Shown: positions 27,217 through 36,284, counted from the stretch's first letter. The stretch: 64,000 bases of DNA from Roseivivax sp. THAF197b (GCF_009363255.1 NZ_CP045318.1:2469501-2533500); one strand, 5' to 3'. The notes: generated by a model from the sequence alone, not told the origin. Translations and numbers: made by a program.

Positions 27217-28205
27217 GCGATCTCACGCTTTCGATTGCCATGGGAAATTACGACCGGACGCGCGCGATCGTCGACGGTCGCGTGAAGATCGACGGGGTCG
27301 ATCCCGTGCCGATGCTGCTGTCGCCCGAAGAGATGTTCTTCCGCGCCTTCCGTCATCAGGCCTTCGACATTTCGGAATTGTCGCTGTCATCCTATTCCAT
27401 CTCGGTCGCCCGCGGAGAGCCGCATTATGTGGCCGTTCCCGTCTTCCTCAGCCGCGCCTTCCGGCACACCTCGGTCTATATCCGCACCGATCGCGGCATC
27501 GACACACCACAGGATCTCAAGGGGCGGCGCATCGGCATCGCCGAGTATCAGCTGTCAGCGAATGTCTGGGTGCGCGGCATTCTCGAGGACGATTTCGGCG
27601 TAAAGCCCTCTGACATCACCTGGGTGCGCGGCGGCATGGACACGCCGGGCCGCCCGGAGAAGATCAAGGTCGACCTGCCCTCGGACATCAATGTGGAGAA
27701 CGCCCCCGAGGGCGCCACGCTCAATCAGATGCTGGCCGACGGTGAGATCGACGGCTTCATCGGTCCACGCTGGCCGCGCTGCTTCGCCGAGGGCCATCCC
27801 CATGTGGGCCGTCTGTTCCGCGACAGCGTCGCCGCCGCCGAGGAATATTTCGGCCGCACCAAGATCTTCCCGATCATGCATGTGCTGGGCATCCGGCGCA
27901 GCATCGCGGAGGATCATCCCTGGCTGCCTGGCGCGCTTCTGAAGGCGTTCTCGGAGGCGAAGACGCTTGCGCAGGCAGCCCTGCAGGACACGTCGGCAAC
28001 CAAGGTCACCATGCCGTTCGTCGAAGACAACCTGAACCGAGCGCAGGCGCTCATGGGGCAGGATCCCTGGACCTATGGCGTCGCGGGCAACACCCATGTC
28101 CTCGATACCTTCCTTGATTACCACCACTCTCAGGGCCTGTCCCCGCGACGGGTGCAGGTCGAGGAATTGTTCCATCCGTCCACACAAGAAGCCTACAGCC
28201 TCTGA
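27213..28205 (+). CDS. pht5: 4,5-dihydroxyphthalate decarboxylase
   Basis: Decarboxylates 4,5-dihydroxyphthalate to protocatechuate. The 330-residue protein has the fold of periplasmic binding-protein-like enzymes but no signal peptide, as expected for Pht5. Characteristic segments are LSIAMGNYDRTRAIVDGRV at the start, EEMFFRAFRHQAFDISELSL, GIAEYQLSANVWVRGILEDD and YGVAGNTHVLDTFLDYHHSQ. ATG 27213 overlaps the preceding gene by 4 bp. This gene is the strongest single pointer to a phthalate pathway. Confidence 0.88.
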   Translation: MSDLTLSIAMGNYDRTRAIVDGRVKIDGVDPVPMLLSPEEMFFRAFRHQAFDISELSLSSYSISVARGEPHYVAVPVFLSRAFRHTSVYIRTDRGIDTPQDLKGRRIGIAEYQLSANVWVRGILEDDFGVKPSDITWVRGGMDTPGRPEKIKVDLPSDINVENAPEGATLNQMLADGEIDGFIGPRWPRCFAEGHPHVGRLFRDSVAAAEEYFGRTKIFPIMHVLGIRRSIAEDHPWLPGALLKAFSEAKTLAQAALQDTSATKVTMPFVEDNLNRAQALMGQDPWTYGVAGNTHVLDTFLDYHHSQGLSPRRVQVEELFHPSTQEAYSL

Positions 28206-28214
28206 GGGGAAGAC

Positions 28215-28661
28215 ATGACCGATTTCACGCCAGGAGACGTCGTCGAAATCCATACGGGCAAAGGCCTGGCCTATGCCCAGATCACCCATAACCACGGCAG
28301 CTATCCGTCGGTCGTCCGCGCGCTTGGCGGTCTGTTCGACACGCGGCCTTCGGATCTTGCGGCGCTTGTCGCAGGCGACAGCCTGTTCGTGGCGATGATC
28401 CCCCTCGGCAGCGCGATGGAGCGCGTGGGCCGCAGCTGCGCGGTCGTCGCCAATATCGAGGTGCCGGACGCGCAGAAGGCCTTCCCGACCTTCCGCATGC
28501 CGATCCGCGACAAGAAAGGCGAGATCGTCTACTGGTGGTTCTGGGATGGCCGCGGGCTGAGCTACGATGTCGAGCTCGATGCACAGCAGGAATCCCTGCC
28601 CATGCGCGAGGTCATGACCGGCGCGCGCTTCATCGAACGTCTCGAAACACAAGCAGCCTGA
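28215..28661 (+). CDS. Conserved protein of unknown function in the phthalate operon
   Basis: A 148-residue soluble protein beginning MTDFTPGDVVEIHTGKGLAY. It has an N-terminal beta-rich segment (VVEIHTGKGLAYAQITHNH), a central LFVAMIPLGSAMERVG and a C-terminal WWFWDGRGLSYDVEL. There is no signal peptide, membrane segment or metal motif. It lies 9 bp after the decarboxylase gene in the same operon. The start vaguely recalls Imm26-like proteins, but I would not assign a function. Confidence 0.8.
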   Translation: MTDFTPGDVVEIHTGKGLAYAQITHNHGSYPSVVRALGGLFDTRPSDLAALVAGDSLFVAMIPLGSAMERVGRSCAVVANIEVPDAQKAFPTFRMPIRDKKGEIVYWWFWDGRGLSYDVELDAQQESLPMREVMTGARFIERLETQAA

Positions 28662-28717
28662 CCGCCGCGCAGTGCGCCGCGCCGCGCTGTGTCGTGCAGC
28701 AGGAGGAGGAGAACATC

Positions 28718-30199
28718 ATGGACGGCGCCAGGACACCTGATATCGACGCAGCCCTTCCGCGTCAGCGCGATCTCTATTTCGCGGGCGGCTGGCACACGCC
28801 GATCTCGGGCCAGTACGACGAGACGATGAACCCCGGCGCGGGCGGCACTTTGGGCCGCGTCGCCACCGCAGGCCAAGGCGATGTCGATGCAGCCGTCGCC
28901 GCCGCCCGCAAGGGCTTTCTGGAATGGCGCGACGTGGTCCCGCTCGAACGCGCACGCATCCTGAAGGAGATCGCGGCGCTTCTGCGCAAACATGGCGACG
29001 AGCTGGCCCTGATCGACGCGGCCAATTGCGGCAATCCCTATACGGAGATGCGGGGCGACGCGATTGTCGCCGCGGCGCAGATGGAGTTCTTCGCGGGCCT
29101 CGTCACGGAGATGAAGGGCGACACGATCCCGATGGGTCCGGAGCGCGTCAACATGTCGGTGCGCGAGCCCATGGGCGTGGTGGCCCGCATCCTGGCCTTC
29201 AACCATCCGTTCATGTTCTGCGGCGGAAAGATGGCCGCGCCGCTGGCAGCAGGCAATGCCGTGATCATCAAGCCGCCCGTTCAGGCGCCGCTCTCGGCCC
29301 TGCGTCTGGCAGAGCTGGTGGACGGCCTGCTGCCCGCGGGCGTCTTCAATGTCCTGCCCGGCGGTACCGAGGCCGGGGCCGCCCTGGCAGAGCATCGCGA
29401 CGTCGCCAAGGTAACGCTGATCGGATCGGTTGCGGCGGGGCGCGCGGTGATGCGCAGCGCCTCCGAGACAGTAAAGCCCGTCCTGCTGGAGCTTGGCGGA
29501 AAGAACGCCCTCATCGCCTATCCCGACAGCGATCCCGACAAGGTCGCGGGGGCCATCGTCGCGGGCATGAATTTCGGCTGGTGCGGTCAATCCTGCGGCT
29601 CGACCAGCCGGGCCTTCCTGCATGACGACCTACACGACGCGGTCGTGGACCGGCTGGCCGATGCGGTTGCGCGGTTCAAGCCGGGCGTGCCTAACGATCC
29701 CAAGACGACCATGGGCGCGCTGGTCTCGCGCGACCATTTCGACCGGGTCATGGCCTATATCGATAGCGGCAAATCCGAAGGCGCGCGCGTCGTCACCGGC
29801 GGACATGCGGTGACCGAGGGCCCGCTTGCCGAGGGCTGCTTCATCGCGCCCACGATCTTCGCTGATGTGCGCCCCAACATGACAATCGCGCGCGAAGAGA
29901 TTTTCGGCCCCGTCCTGGCCGTCCGGCGCTGGTCTGACGAGGCGGAGATGCTCGCGGAGGTCAACGCGCTCGACGTGGGCCTCACCGCCGCGATCTGGAG
30001 CCGCGATCTGGCCACCGCGCACCGCGCCGCCCACCGTGTCGATGCAGGCTTTGTCTGGATCAACGAGGTCGGGCGGCATTTCCTCGGCGCACCGTTCGGG
30101 GGCGTCAAGCAATCCGGCATAGGCCGCGAGGAAGGCATCGGCGAGTTGCTGTCCTTCACCCACGAGAAGAACATCCACATCCATCTGGCCGGGCAGTAA
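28718..30199 (+). CDS. Aldehyde dehydrogenase (ALDH superfamily)
   Basis: NAD(P)-dependent aldehyde dehydrogenase of 493 residues, oxidising an aldehyde to a carboxylate. Key sites are the general base in LLELGGKNALIAYP, the catalytic Cys in WCGQSCGSTSR, and the cofactor-binding REEIFGPVLAVRRW. ATG 28718 follows a strong AGGAGGAGGAG. It sits directly before a ThDP-dependent decarboxylase-like gene. Such a pair could turn an aryl-glyoxylate into an aldehyde and then an aromatic acid such as phthalate. The substrate is inference from context. Confidence 0.9.
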   Translation: MDGARTPDIDAALPRQRDLYFAGGWHTPISGQYDETMNPGAGGTLGRVATAGQGDVDAAVAAARKGFLEWRDVVPLERARILKEIAALLRKHGDELALIDAANCGNPYTEMRGDAIVAAAQMEFFAGLVTEMKGDTIPMGPERVNMSVREPMGVVARILAFNHPFMFCGGKMAAPLAAGNAVIIKPPVQAPLSALRLAELVDGLLPAGVFNVLPGGTEAGAALAEHRDVAKVTLIGSVAAGRAVMRSASETVKPVLLELGGKNALIAYPDSDPDKVAGAIVAGMNFGWCGQSCGSTSRAFLHDDLHDAVVDRLADAVARFKPGVPNDPKTTMGALVSRDHFDRVMAYIDSGKSEGARVVTGGHAVTEGPLAEGCFIAPTIFADVRPNMTIAREEIFGPVLAVRRWSDEAEMLAEVNALDVGLTAAIWSRDLATAHRAAHRVDAGFVWINEVGRHFLGAPFGGVKQSGIGREEGIGELLSFTHEKNIHIHLAGQ

Positions 30200-30228
30200 T
30201 CCGACCGGGTCACGACAAGGGACCGCCC

Positions 30229-31986
30229 ATGCGAGACGAGATCGACCGCCCCCTGGCTCACGAGGTCACGGACTTCTTCGGCAGCGACGCCATCGCCGAG
30301 ATGATGCGCAGCCTCGACACGCCCTATGTGGCGCTGAACCCGGGCTCGAGCTTTCGCGGCCTGCATGACAGCCTGGTCAATCACCTGGGCAACCGCGATC
30401 CCCAGATGCTGCTTTGCCTGCACGAGGAACACGCGGTCGCCATCGCCCATGGCTGGGCCAAGGTGACCGAAACACCACTGTCGGTGATCCTGCACGCCAA
30501 TGTCGGGCTGATGCATGCGGCCATGGCCCTCTACAATGCCTGGTGCGATCGGGTGCCGATGATGGTCTATGGGGCAACGGGTCCCGTCGATGCGGCCAAA
30601 CGGCGGCCCTGGATCGACTGGCTGCACACCTCGCGCGATCAGGCGGCCATCGTACGACCCTATGTGAAATGGGACGATCAGCCCGCATCGCTGCAAGCCT
30701 CGCTGTCGGCGATGATGCGGGCAGCGCGGATCACCGCGACCCCGCCCATGGCACCAACCTATGTCTGCTTCGACGTCACCGTGCAGGAAGAAAAGCTGGC
30801 CGAGATGCCTGCCCTGCCCCATCCGGACCATTACCCTGCACCCCGGCTGCCGGGATTGTCCGACGCCGACATCGCCGAGGTTCAGCGCTGTCTCGACGCG
30901 GCAAAAGCGCCAGTTTTCCTGATGGGACGCGTCAGCCGCGACCCCGAGGCCTGGGACCGCCGCGTCGCGCTGGCCGAACGGTACAAGGCTCGCGTCGTGA
31001 CCGACATCAAAACCGCCGCGGCCTTCCCGACCCGGCATGCGCTGCATGTGGGCGCGCCGGGATATTTCCTGTCCGAAGCGGCAGGCGCAGCCATCGCCGA
31101 GGCCGATCTGGTGGTCTCGTTCGACTTCGTCGATCCGGCCGGCACGCTGTCGCAGGCCGGGCTGGCGCCCGGTGCGGCGCGGATCATCCATGTCACGCCG
31201 GAGCCGCTGATGCAGAACGGATGGGCGCTCGATCATCAAGCGATGGCGGCCTCCGACCTGACGCTTCTGACCACCCCCGATGCGCTGATCGAGAAACTCT
31301 GCGACCGCGCGGGCATCGGAGCACCCGCCGCCGCGCCGGAGGCGCCCGCCCGGACCGGGCCCGCGCCCACCGGCCCCATGAGCATCGACGTGCTGGCAGA
31401 TGTCCTGGCCCGGGCCACCGCAGAGGAGACCGTCAGCCTGCTGCGTCTGACCCTCAGCTGGGACGGTTCCAATTGCGACTTCCGCGGTCCGCTCGACTAT
31501 CTGGGATATGATGGCGGCGCGGGCATCGGCTCCGGGCCGGGCATGGCCGTCGGCTCCGCGCTGGCGCTTCGGGATGCGGGCAGCGACCGGCTGCCGCTTG
31601 CGGTGCTGGGCGACGGCGATTTCCTGATGGGGGCGACCGCGCTCTGGACGGCGACGCATCACAAGGTGCCCCTGCTGATCGTGGTGGCGAACAACCGCTC
31701 CTACTTCAACGACGAGGTCCACCAGGAGCGCGTCGCGCGCGTGCGCGGACGACCCGTCGAGAACAAGCATGTGGGACAGGCCATCGACGCGCCCGATATC
31801 GACATCGCCGCGATGGCGCGGGCGCAGGGTGCCACGGCGTTCGGCCCGGTCACGGATGCCGAAACGGCGGCCGAGGTCCTGGCCCAGGCCATCGCCGCCA
31901 CGCGCACGGGCGAAACGGTCGTGATCGACATGCGCATCGGCCGCGGCTACAGCGACGCGATGGCAGAAGGCATGACACAGGAATGA
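30229..31986 (+). CDS. Thiamine-diphosphate-dependent enzyme (acetolactate synthase / benzoylformate decarboxylase family)
   Basis: The 585-residue protein has the three-domain ThDP fold. The N-terminal PYR domain carries the activating Glu in CLHEEHAVAIAHGWAK. The C-terminal PP domain has the magnesium/ThDP motif AVLGDGDFLMGATALW ending LLIVVANN (GDG...NN). The central domain includes KAPVFLMGRVSRDPEAWDRR. The second motif half and low similarity to true acetolactate synthases leave the reaction open; a 2-oxoacid decarboxylase or carboligase is likely. It follows the aldehyde dehydrogenase by 29 bp and closes the first operon of the cluster. Confidence 0.87.
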   Translation: MRDEIDRPLAHEVTDFFGSDAIAEMMRSLDTPYVALNPGSSFRGLHDSLVNHLGNRDPQMLLCLHEEHAVAIAHGWAKVTETPLSVILHANVGLMHAAMALYNAWCDRVPMMVYGATGPVDAAKRRPWIDWLHTSRDQAAIVRPYVKWDDQPASLQASLSAMMRAARITATPPMAPTYVCFDVTVQEEKLAEMPALPHPDHYPAPRLPGLSDADIAEVQRCLDAAKAPVFLMGRVSRDPEAWDRRVALAERYKARVVTDIKTAAAFPTRHALHVGAPGYFLSEAAGAAIAEADLVVSFDFVDPAGTLSQAGLAPGAARIIHVTPEPLMQNGWALDHQAMAASDLTLLTTPDALIEKLCDRAGIGAPAAAPEAPARTGPAPTGPMSIDVLADVLARATAEETVSLLRLTLSWDGSNCDFRGPLDYLGYDGGAGIGSGPGMAVGSALALRDAGSDRLPLAVLGDGDFLMGATALWTATHHKVPLLIVVANNRSYFNDEVHQERVARVRGRPVENKHVGQAIDAPDIDIAAMARAQGATAFGPVTDAETAAEVLAQAIAATRTGETVVIDMRIGRGYSDAMAEGMTQE

Positions 31987-32119
31987 CCAGGGCTTCGCCC
32001 TTACATCCCGCGCCACAGGCCACACCTGACGCGCCATAGCATTCCGTCGCATTGCCCTTCCCTGCCATCCACGACACACTGCCCCCGTAGAGGTTGGTTT
32101 TTGACGGGATCGGTTTCGG

Positions 32120-32647
32120 ATGAACGAAAGCGCGGGCGCGACTTCCGAGCAGGCAGGCGAAATCTACGAAGAAGAGCGGATCGCGCGTCTGGTGCGTCTT
32201 GCGGCGCGGTCGTTCAATCGCTCGCTCCAGATGCGTCTGACCCCCGAGGGCGTGACCTTCGGCCAGTGGATCTTCCTGCGCATCCTTTGGAAAAGCGACG
32301 GCCTGTCCCAACGCGAACTGAGCGAGCGCGCGCATCTGACGGAACCCACCGCGCATACGGCCCTTCTGCGGATGGAGGAGCTTGGCTTCATCACGCGCCG
32401 GAACGTGGGCAACAACAAGCGCAGGCAGCATGCTTTCCTGACGGAAAAAGGCTGGGCCCTGCGCGACCGGCTCGAGCCGCTTGCGGTCGAGACGAATGAT
32501 ATCGCGCTCGAAGGACTCAAGCCCGAGGAAGTCATGATTCTGCGCCAGGCGCTGAGCACGGTCATCCAGAATCTCGAACGCGACGAGAAAGAGGCAGGCG
32601 CGCGGGGCCTGAAGATCCCGCCCACGCGCTCCTTGTCCAACATTTAA
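32120..32647 (+). CDS. MarR-family transcriptional regulator
   Basis: Winged-helix regulator of 175 residues from ATG 32120. Motifs are FGQWIFLRILWKSDGLSQRE, the recognition helix region HLTEPTAHTALLRMEELGFI, and the wing ITRRNVGNNKRRQHAF. MarR proteins often respond to aromatic acids. Located in the middle of the phthalate cluster, it is the likely reader of the CTTAG-N4-CTAAG palindromes at three promoters. No such palindrome was seen at its own start. Confidence 0.92.
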   Translation: MNESAGATSEQAGEIYEEERIARLVRLAARSFNRSLQMRLTPEGVTFGQWIFLRILWKSDGLSQRELSERAHLTEPTAHTALLRMEELGFITRRNVGNNKRRQHAFLTEKGWALRDRLEPLAVETNDIALEGLKPEEVMILRQALSTVIQNLERDEKEAGARGLKIPPTRSLSNI

Positions 32648-32759
32648 TCCGAACCAGATTTTTAACTTCTTTTCAGGTCTTTACAGGTCCACCCCTGCAA
32701 GGACGCGGCGATCTTGTCGCGCCGTCGCCCCGGCCCGAAAGCCGTCACCTCTACCACAA

Positions 32760-32818
32760 CTAAGATATCTAATGTTTGACCTGGATCAAACGCGGCATTA
32801 AAAACATAGATGTCTAAG
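32760..32818 (+). promoter_or_regulatory. Two MarR-type boxes flanking the TRAP receptor promoter
   Basis: CATAG-ATGT-CTAAG at 32805-32818 matches the CTTAG-N4-CTAAG core with one mismatch. CTAAG-ATAT-CTAAT at 32760-32773 matches with two. A TTGACC -35-like hexamer lies between them at 32776-32781. The intergenic region 32648-32903 holds no gene. Confidence 0.5.
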
Positions 32819-32903
32819 ATGTTGGATTGGGAGTCGGTCCGACATCGGAGGATATGAAACTGGTCCGCCGACGCGGGCCGTGTCGAACCCAAGGGAGGAC
32901 ATC

Positions 32904-33887
32904 ATGAAAATATCTACGATCGTCGCGGCACTCGGCATTGCCGTCGCAGCACCCGCGGCGCATGCCGAGCCCGTCAACCTGACGCTCTCGGGCGGCAATC
33001 CCGGCGGCCTTTGGTCCCTGCTCGGTGCTGGTATCGACCGGGCCACCAAGGTCGATGACGAAGGCTCCGTGGTGACCTATCAGGCCACCGGGGGCGGCTT
33101 TGCAAATATCGGGCTTCTGGGTGCTAACCGAACCGATTTGGGCCTGCTGCACGACGCCGAGGCGCAGATTGCGCTCCAGGGCGGCGAGCCGTTCACCGCG
33201 CCCATCGAGAACATGCGCGCCATCGGCTACATGTATAACTGGGCTCCGATGCACTTCTTCCTCGACCGCGGCATGGCCGAGGAATACGGCATCGAAAGCC
33301 TTGCCGATATCGCGGACAGCGGTGCGCCGATCCGCATCGGCATCAACCGCTCGGGCAACATCACCTCCAACGTGGCGCTTTCGATGCTGGCGCAGGTCGG
33401 CGTGACTGAAGACGCACTGTCCGAGATGGGCGGCCAGTTCGTCCGTGCCGGCGCCAACGAACAGGCGGACCTGATCCAGGACGGCCGGCTCGACATGATC
33501 ACCAACGGCATCTTCATCAACCACTCGTCCTTCCGCGCGGTGGATGAAAACAGCGATGTCGTGCTGCTGTCCGTTCCCGAAGCGGTCGTCACCGCGACCA
33601 ACGAGGAATTCGGAACCGGCACGATGACAATCCCTGCAGACAGCTACTCGAACCAGAGTGCCGATGTCTCCACCGTGACGCTTGGCGCGCTTCTGGTGAC
33701 AAACGAGGCGATGGACGAAGAGACGGCCTATTCGCTGACCTCCTCGCTCGTGAACAATATCGACGAGGTGCGCGCGGTGCACTCTTCGATGAAGGCGCTG
33801 AACCCGGAGCTTCTGGCCACCGCGAGCGTGCTTAAGTTCCATCCCGGCGCCGCACGCGCTTATCAAGAGGCGGGGCTTCTCAATTGA
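32904..33887 (+). CDS. TAXI-family TRAP transporter solute receptor
   Basis: Periplasmic receptor of a TAXI-type TRAP transporter. The 327-residue product has the signal peptide MKISTIVAALGIAVAAPAAH with cleavage likely after AHA, and then the family motif LSGGNPGGLWSLLGAGI and TGGGFANIGLLGANRTDLGL. GGGAGG lies 9 bases upstream of ATG 32904. It overlaps the fused permease gene. The probable cargo is phthalate or a related aromatic acid, from gene context. Confidence 0.9.
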   Translation: MKISTIVAALGIAVAAPAAHAEPVNLTLSGGNPGGLWSLLGAGIDRATKVDDEGSVVTYQATGGGFANIGLLGANRTDLGLLHDAEAQIALQGGEPFTAPIENMRAIGYMYNWAPMHFFLDRGMAEEYGIESLADIADSGAPIRIGINRSGNITSNVALSMLAQVGVTEDALSEMGGQFVRAGANEQADLIQDGRLDMITNGIFINHSSFRAVDENSDVVLLSVPEAVVTATNEEFGTGTMTIPADSYSNQSADVSTVTLGALLVTNEAMDEETAYSLTSSLVNNIDEVRAVHSSMKALNPELLATASVLKFHPGAARAYQEAGLLN

Positions 33888-35791
33888 TTGGCTCTCTCGT
33901 CGCTACCGGTCGCAGGCGTAAGCTTGCGGCCGGGATGCAGCGCGGCCTCGTCGTTGTCGCCGCCCTGTTCGCAGCGTGGGTGATCTACGCGAACCTCTTC
34001 ACGATCTCGGACCCGCTGATCCTGGGCATCCTGTTCGTCTGCGGTATCTACACGATCATGTTCGTCGCCATCGGAGCGACCGCTTACGCCCCGGACAAGG
34101 TGCCTTTCTACGATTGGGCACTGTCGGCGCTGAGCCTGGCCTGTGGCGTGTTCTTCTTCGTCAATGCAGGTGCCATTTCGGACCGGATCAGCTTGCTGCA
34201 CCCGTTCACCCCGGCGCAGCTGTTCTTCGGGACGTCCCTGTTGCTTCTGACGCTCGAGGCCACACGCCGGACGACCGGCATGGGCCTGACCGGCATCGTC
34301 GTGGCCTTCCTGGCCTATAATCTGTTCGGATATCTCCTGCCGCCGCCCTTCGGCCACGGCGTGAGCGATTTCAGCTATCTGCTCGATATCCTTGTCTTTA
34401 CCACCGACGGCGTCTTCGGCGTGCCGATCCAAGTCGTCGCGAGTTATGTCTTTCTGTTCGTCATGTTCGGCACCTTCCTCGCCAAGGCGGGCGGCGGCGA
34501 GTTCTTCTTCAACCTCGCAGCGCTGCTGACCGGCCGGACGCGTGGCGGTCCTGCGAAGATCGCGGTTCTGTCCTCAGGCCTCTACGGCACGATGTCGGGC
34601 AGCCCCACCTCGGACGTGGTGGCCACCGGGTCGATCACCATTCCCGTCATGAAGCGGCTGGGCTACAAGGCACGCTTCGCCGCCGCCGTCGAGGTCGCCG
34701 CCTCCACCGGCGGCAGCGCGATGCCGCCGATCATGGGGTCTGCCGCCTTCATCCTGGCGGAATATACCGGCACTGCCTATCAGCAGGTGGTCCTGGCGGC
34801 TCTGGTGCCCGCGCTTCTCTACTATCTGGGCGTATTCACACAGGTGCATTTCCGGGCGGTAAACCACAATCTGCGGCCCTCCGACGACGAGATCCCAACC
34901 GCTGCACAGACCTTCAAGACCGGCTGGGTTTTCCTGATCCCCATCATCGGCATCATCGTGGCGCTGATGGTCGGCTATTCCCCGACCTTCGTTGCGGGGA
35001 TCGGCGTGATCGGGGCCGTCGGCGCGTCCATGCTGCTCAAGGCGACGCGTCTCACGGCCTGGCAGATCGTCGAGGGGCTGGGCGAGACCACGCTGCGGAT
35101 CCTGCCCGTGGCCGGGGCCTGTGCGGCCGCAGGTCTGGTGATCGGCGGCCTGTCCATGACGGGTCTCGGCATGAAGGCCGCGAACGTGATCCTGACGATC
35201 AGCAACGAGCAGCCCGTGGTGACGCTGATCATCGCCGCCCTGGTGACGATCATCCTGGGGCTCGGCATGCCGACACCCAGCGCGTATATTCTCGCCGCTG
35301 TTCTGGTGGGTCCGGCCCTGGCCGAGCTTGGCTATCCGATCCTGCAGAGCCACATGTTCCTTCTCTACTTCGCGATCCTGTCGGCGCTCACACCGCCGAT
35401 TGCGGTGGCGGCACTGGCCGCGGCGGCCATCGCCGAGGAAGATCCTTTCAAGATCGCCTTTTCCGCGGTGCGGCTGGCGGCCATCGGCTTCCTTCTGCCC
35501 TTTGCCTTCGTGGCCAATCCCGGGCTGATCCTGCAGGCCGATCCGCTGACAAACGCAATCGCGGTGCTCGGTGGCATCCTCGCGACAGCCGGGATCGGCA
35601 TGTCGATCGAAGGGGCGATCGGAACAAAGCTGAAAACGGTGGAGCGGCTGTTGCTGGTCGTCGCAGCGGTTGCGGCGGTCACCCCCTGGGTGCTCGTGTC
35701 GCTGATCGGCATTGTGGTGCTTCTCGGCATGATGGTGCGCTACTTCATGATGATGCGTGCCGACGGCACTGCCGTGAACGAGACCGCGTGA
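33884..35791 (+). CDS. TRAP transporter fused 4TM/12TM permease (DctQM type)
   Basis: Inner-membrane secondary transporter, 635 residues, with the small DctQ-like and large DctM-like parts in one chain, as usual for TAXI systems. Signatures include FGTFLAKAGGGEFFFNLAAL, KIAVLSSGLYGTMSGSPTSD, ASTGGSAMPPIMGSAAFILA and LGLGMPTPSAYILAAVLVGP. A TTG at 33884 overlaps the receptor stop (TTGA); ATG 33935 is an alternative start. It transports in concert with the receptor upstream. Confidence 0.9.
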   Translation: MIGSLVATGRRRKLAAGMQRGLVVVAALFAAWVIYANLFTISDPLILGILFVCGIYTIMFVAIGATAYAPDKVPFYDWALSALSLACGVFFFVNAGAISDRISLLHPFTPAQLFFGTSLLLLTLEATRRTTGMGLTGIVVAFLAYNLFGYLLPPPFGHGVSDFSYLLDILVFTTDGVFGVPIQVVASYVFLFVMFGTFLAKAGGGEFFFNLAALLTGRTRGGPAKIAVLSSGLYGTMSGSPTSDVVATGSITIPVMKRLGYKARFAAAVEVAASTGGSAMPPIMGSAAFILAEYTGTAYQQVVLAALVPALLYYLGVFTQVHFRAVNHNLRPSDDEIPTAAQTFKTGWVFLIPIIGIIVALMVGYSPTFVAGIGVIGAVGASMLLKATRLTAWQIVEGLGETTLRILPVAGACAAAGLVIGGLSMTGLGMKAANVILTISNEQPVVTLIIAALVTIILGLGMPTPSAYILAAVLVGPALAELGYPILQSHMFLLYFAILSALTPPIAVAALAAAAIAEEDPFKIAFSAVRLAAIGFLLPFAFVANPGLILQADPLTNAIAVLGGILATAGIGMSIEGAIGTKLKTVERLLLVVAAVAAVTPWVLVSLIGIVVLLGMMVRYFMMMRADGTAVNETA

Positions 35792-35801
35792 CACTGATAC
35801 A

Positions 35802-35830
35802 TCGGAGGGCGCCGAACGGGCGCCCTCCGA
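35802..35830. terminator. Strong GC hairpin after the TRAP permease
   Basis: A perfect 12-bp stem (TCGGAGGGCGCC and its inverse) with a 5-base loop. It has no T tract, so it may act as a partial terminator or 3'-end stabiliser between the TRAP genes and the small membrane gene. Confidence 0.55.
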
Positions 35831-35878
35831 ACTTCCGCGCCAAGCGGAGCCCGAACCCGAAGCCCGAGGGAGTCTATC

Positions 35879-36145
35879 TTGCCCGACAGCAGCCAGCCTG
35901 ATCGCGCAGCGCGGATCGCAGACACAGCGCGTCCTGTCGCGCCGCCTTTCTGGAAACGATGGACCCTCACGATGATCGCGATCTATCCCCCGCTCGTGGT
36001 GCTGGTCTACCTCGCCCAAAGTCTCGCGCCGAGACTGCCGACGCTGGTCACGCTGTTTCTGATCGCGCTTTGCCTCACCGGGCTCTCGACCGGACTCTTC
36101 CTGCCCTATCTGAACCGGAAACTGGCCTCCTGGCTGCACAATTGA
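35879..36145 (+). CDS. Small two-helix membrane protein (WKRW...WLH module)
   Basis: An 88-residue protein with a soluble, charged N-terminus and two predicted membrane helices (MIAIYPPLVVLVYLAQSLA and LVTLFLIALCLTGLSTGL). The start is a TTG at 35879 after GAGGGAG. The C-terminal module PPFWKRWTLTMIAIYPPLVV to LNRKLASWLHN is clearly related to the C-terminal part of the protein at 37694-38263. It lies between the TRAP permease and the Rieske oxygenase. Function unknown; perhaps a membrane anchor or accessory factor for the pathway. Confidence 0.7.
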   Translation: MPDSSQPDRAARIADTARPVAPPFWKRWTLTMIAIYPPLVVLVYLAQSLAPRLPTLVTLFLIALCLTGLSTGLFLPYLNRKLASWLHN

Positions 36146-36216
36146 TCGACCATCCGCGAGATATCCGGGCGCGACAGTCCCGGTCCGCATCACCCGTCAA
36201 GTCCGCGTTGAACGGC

Positions 36217-36243
36217 TTGACTCATAATCTTAGATTGCTAAGA
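36217..36243 (+). promoter_or_regulatory. Promoter with MarR-type operator upstream of the Rieske oxygenase
   Basis: TCTTAG-ATTG-CTAAGA at 36228-36243 is a perfect inverted repeat with a 4-base spacer. It lies just after a TTGACT -35-like hexamer at 36217-36222. It has the same core as the site at 25020-25033, where the operator is also placed between the promoter hexamers. Confidence 0.7.
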
Positions 36244-36284
36244 CTATTCCAAAGCTCTAACTCACCTACCCGGAGGAGGACGAT

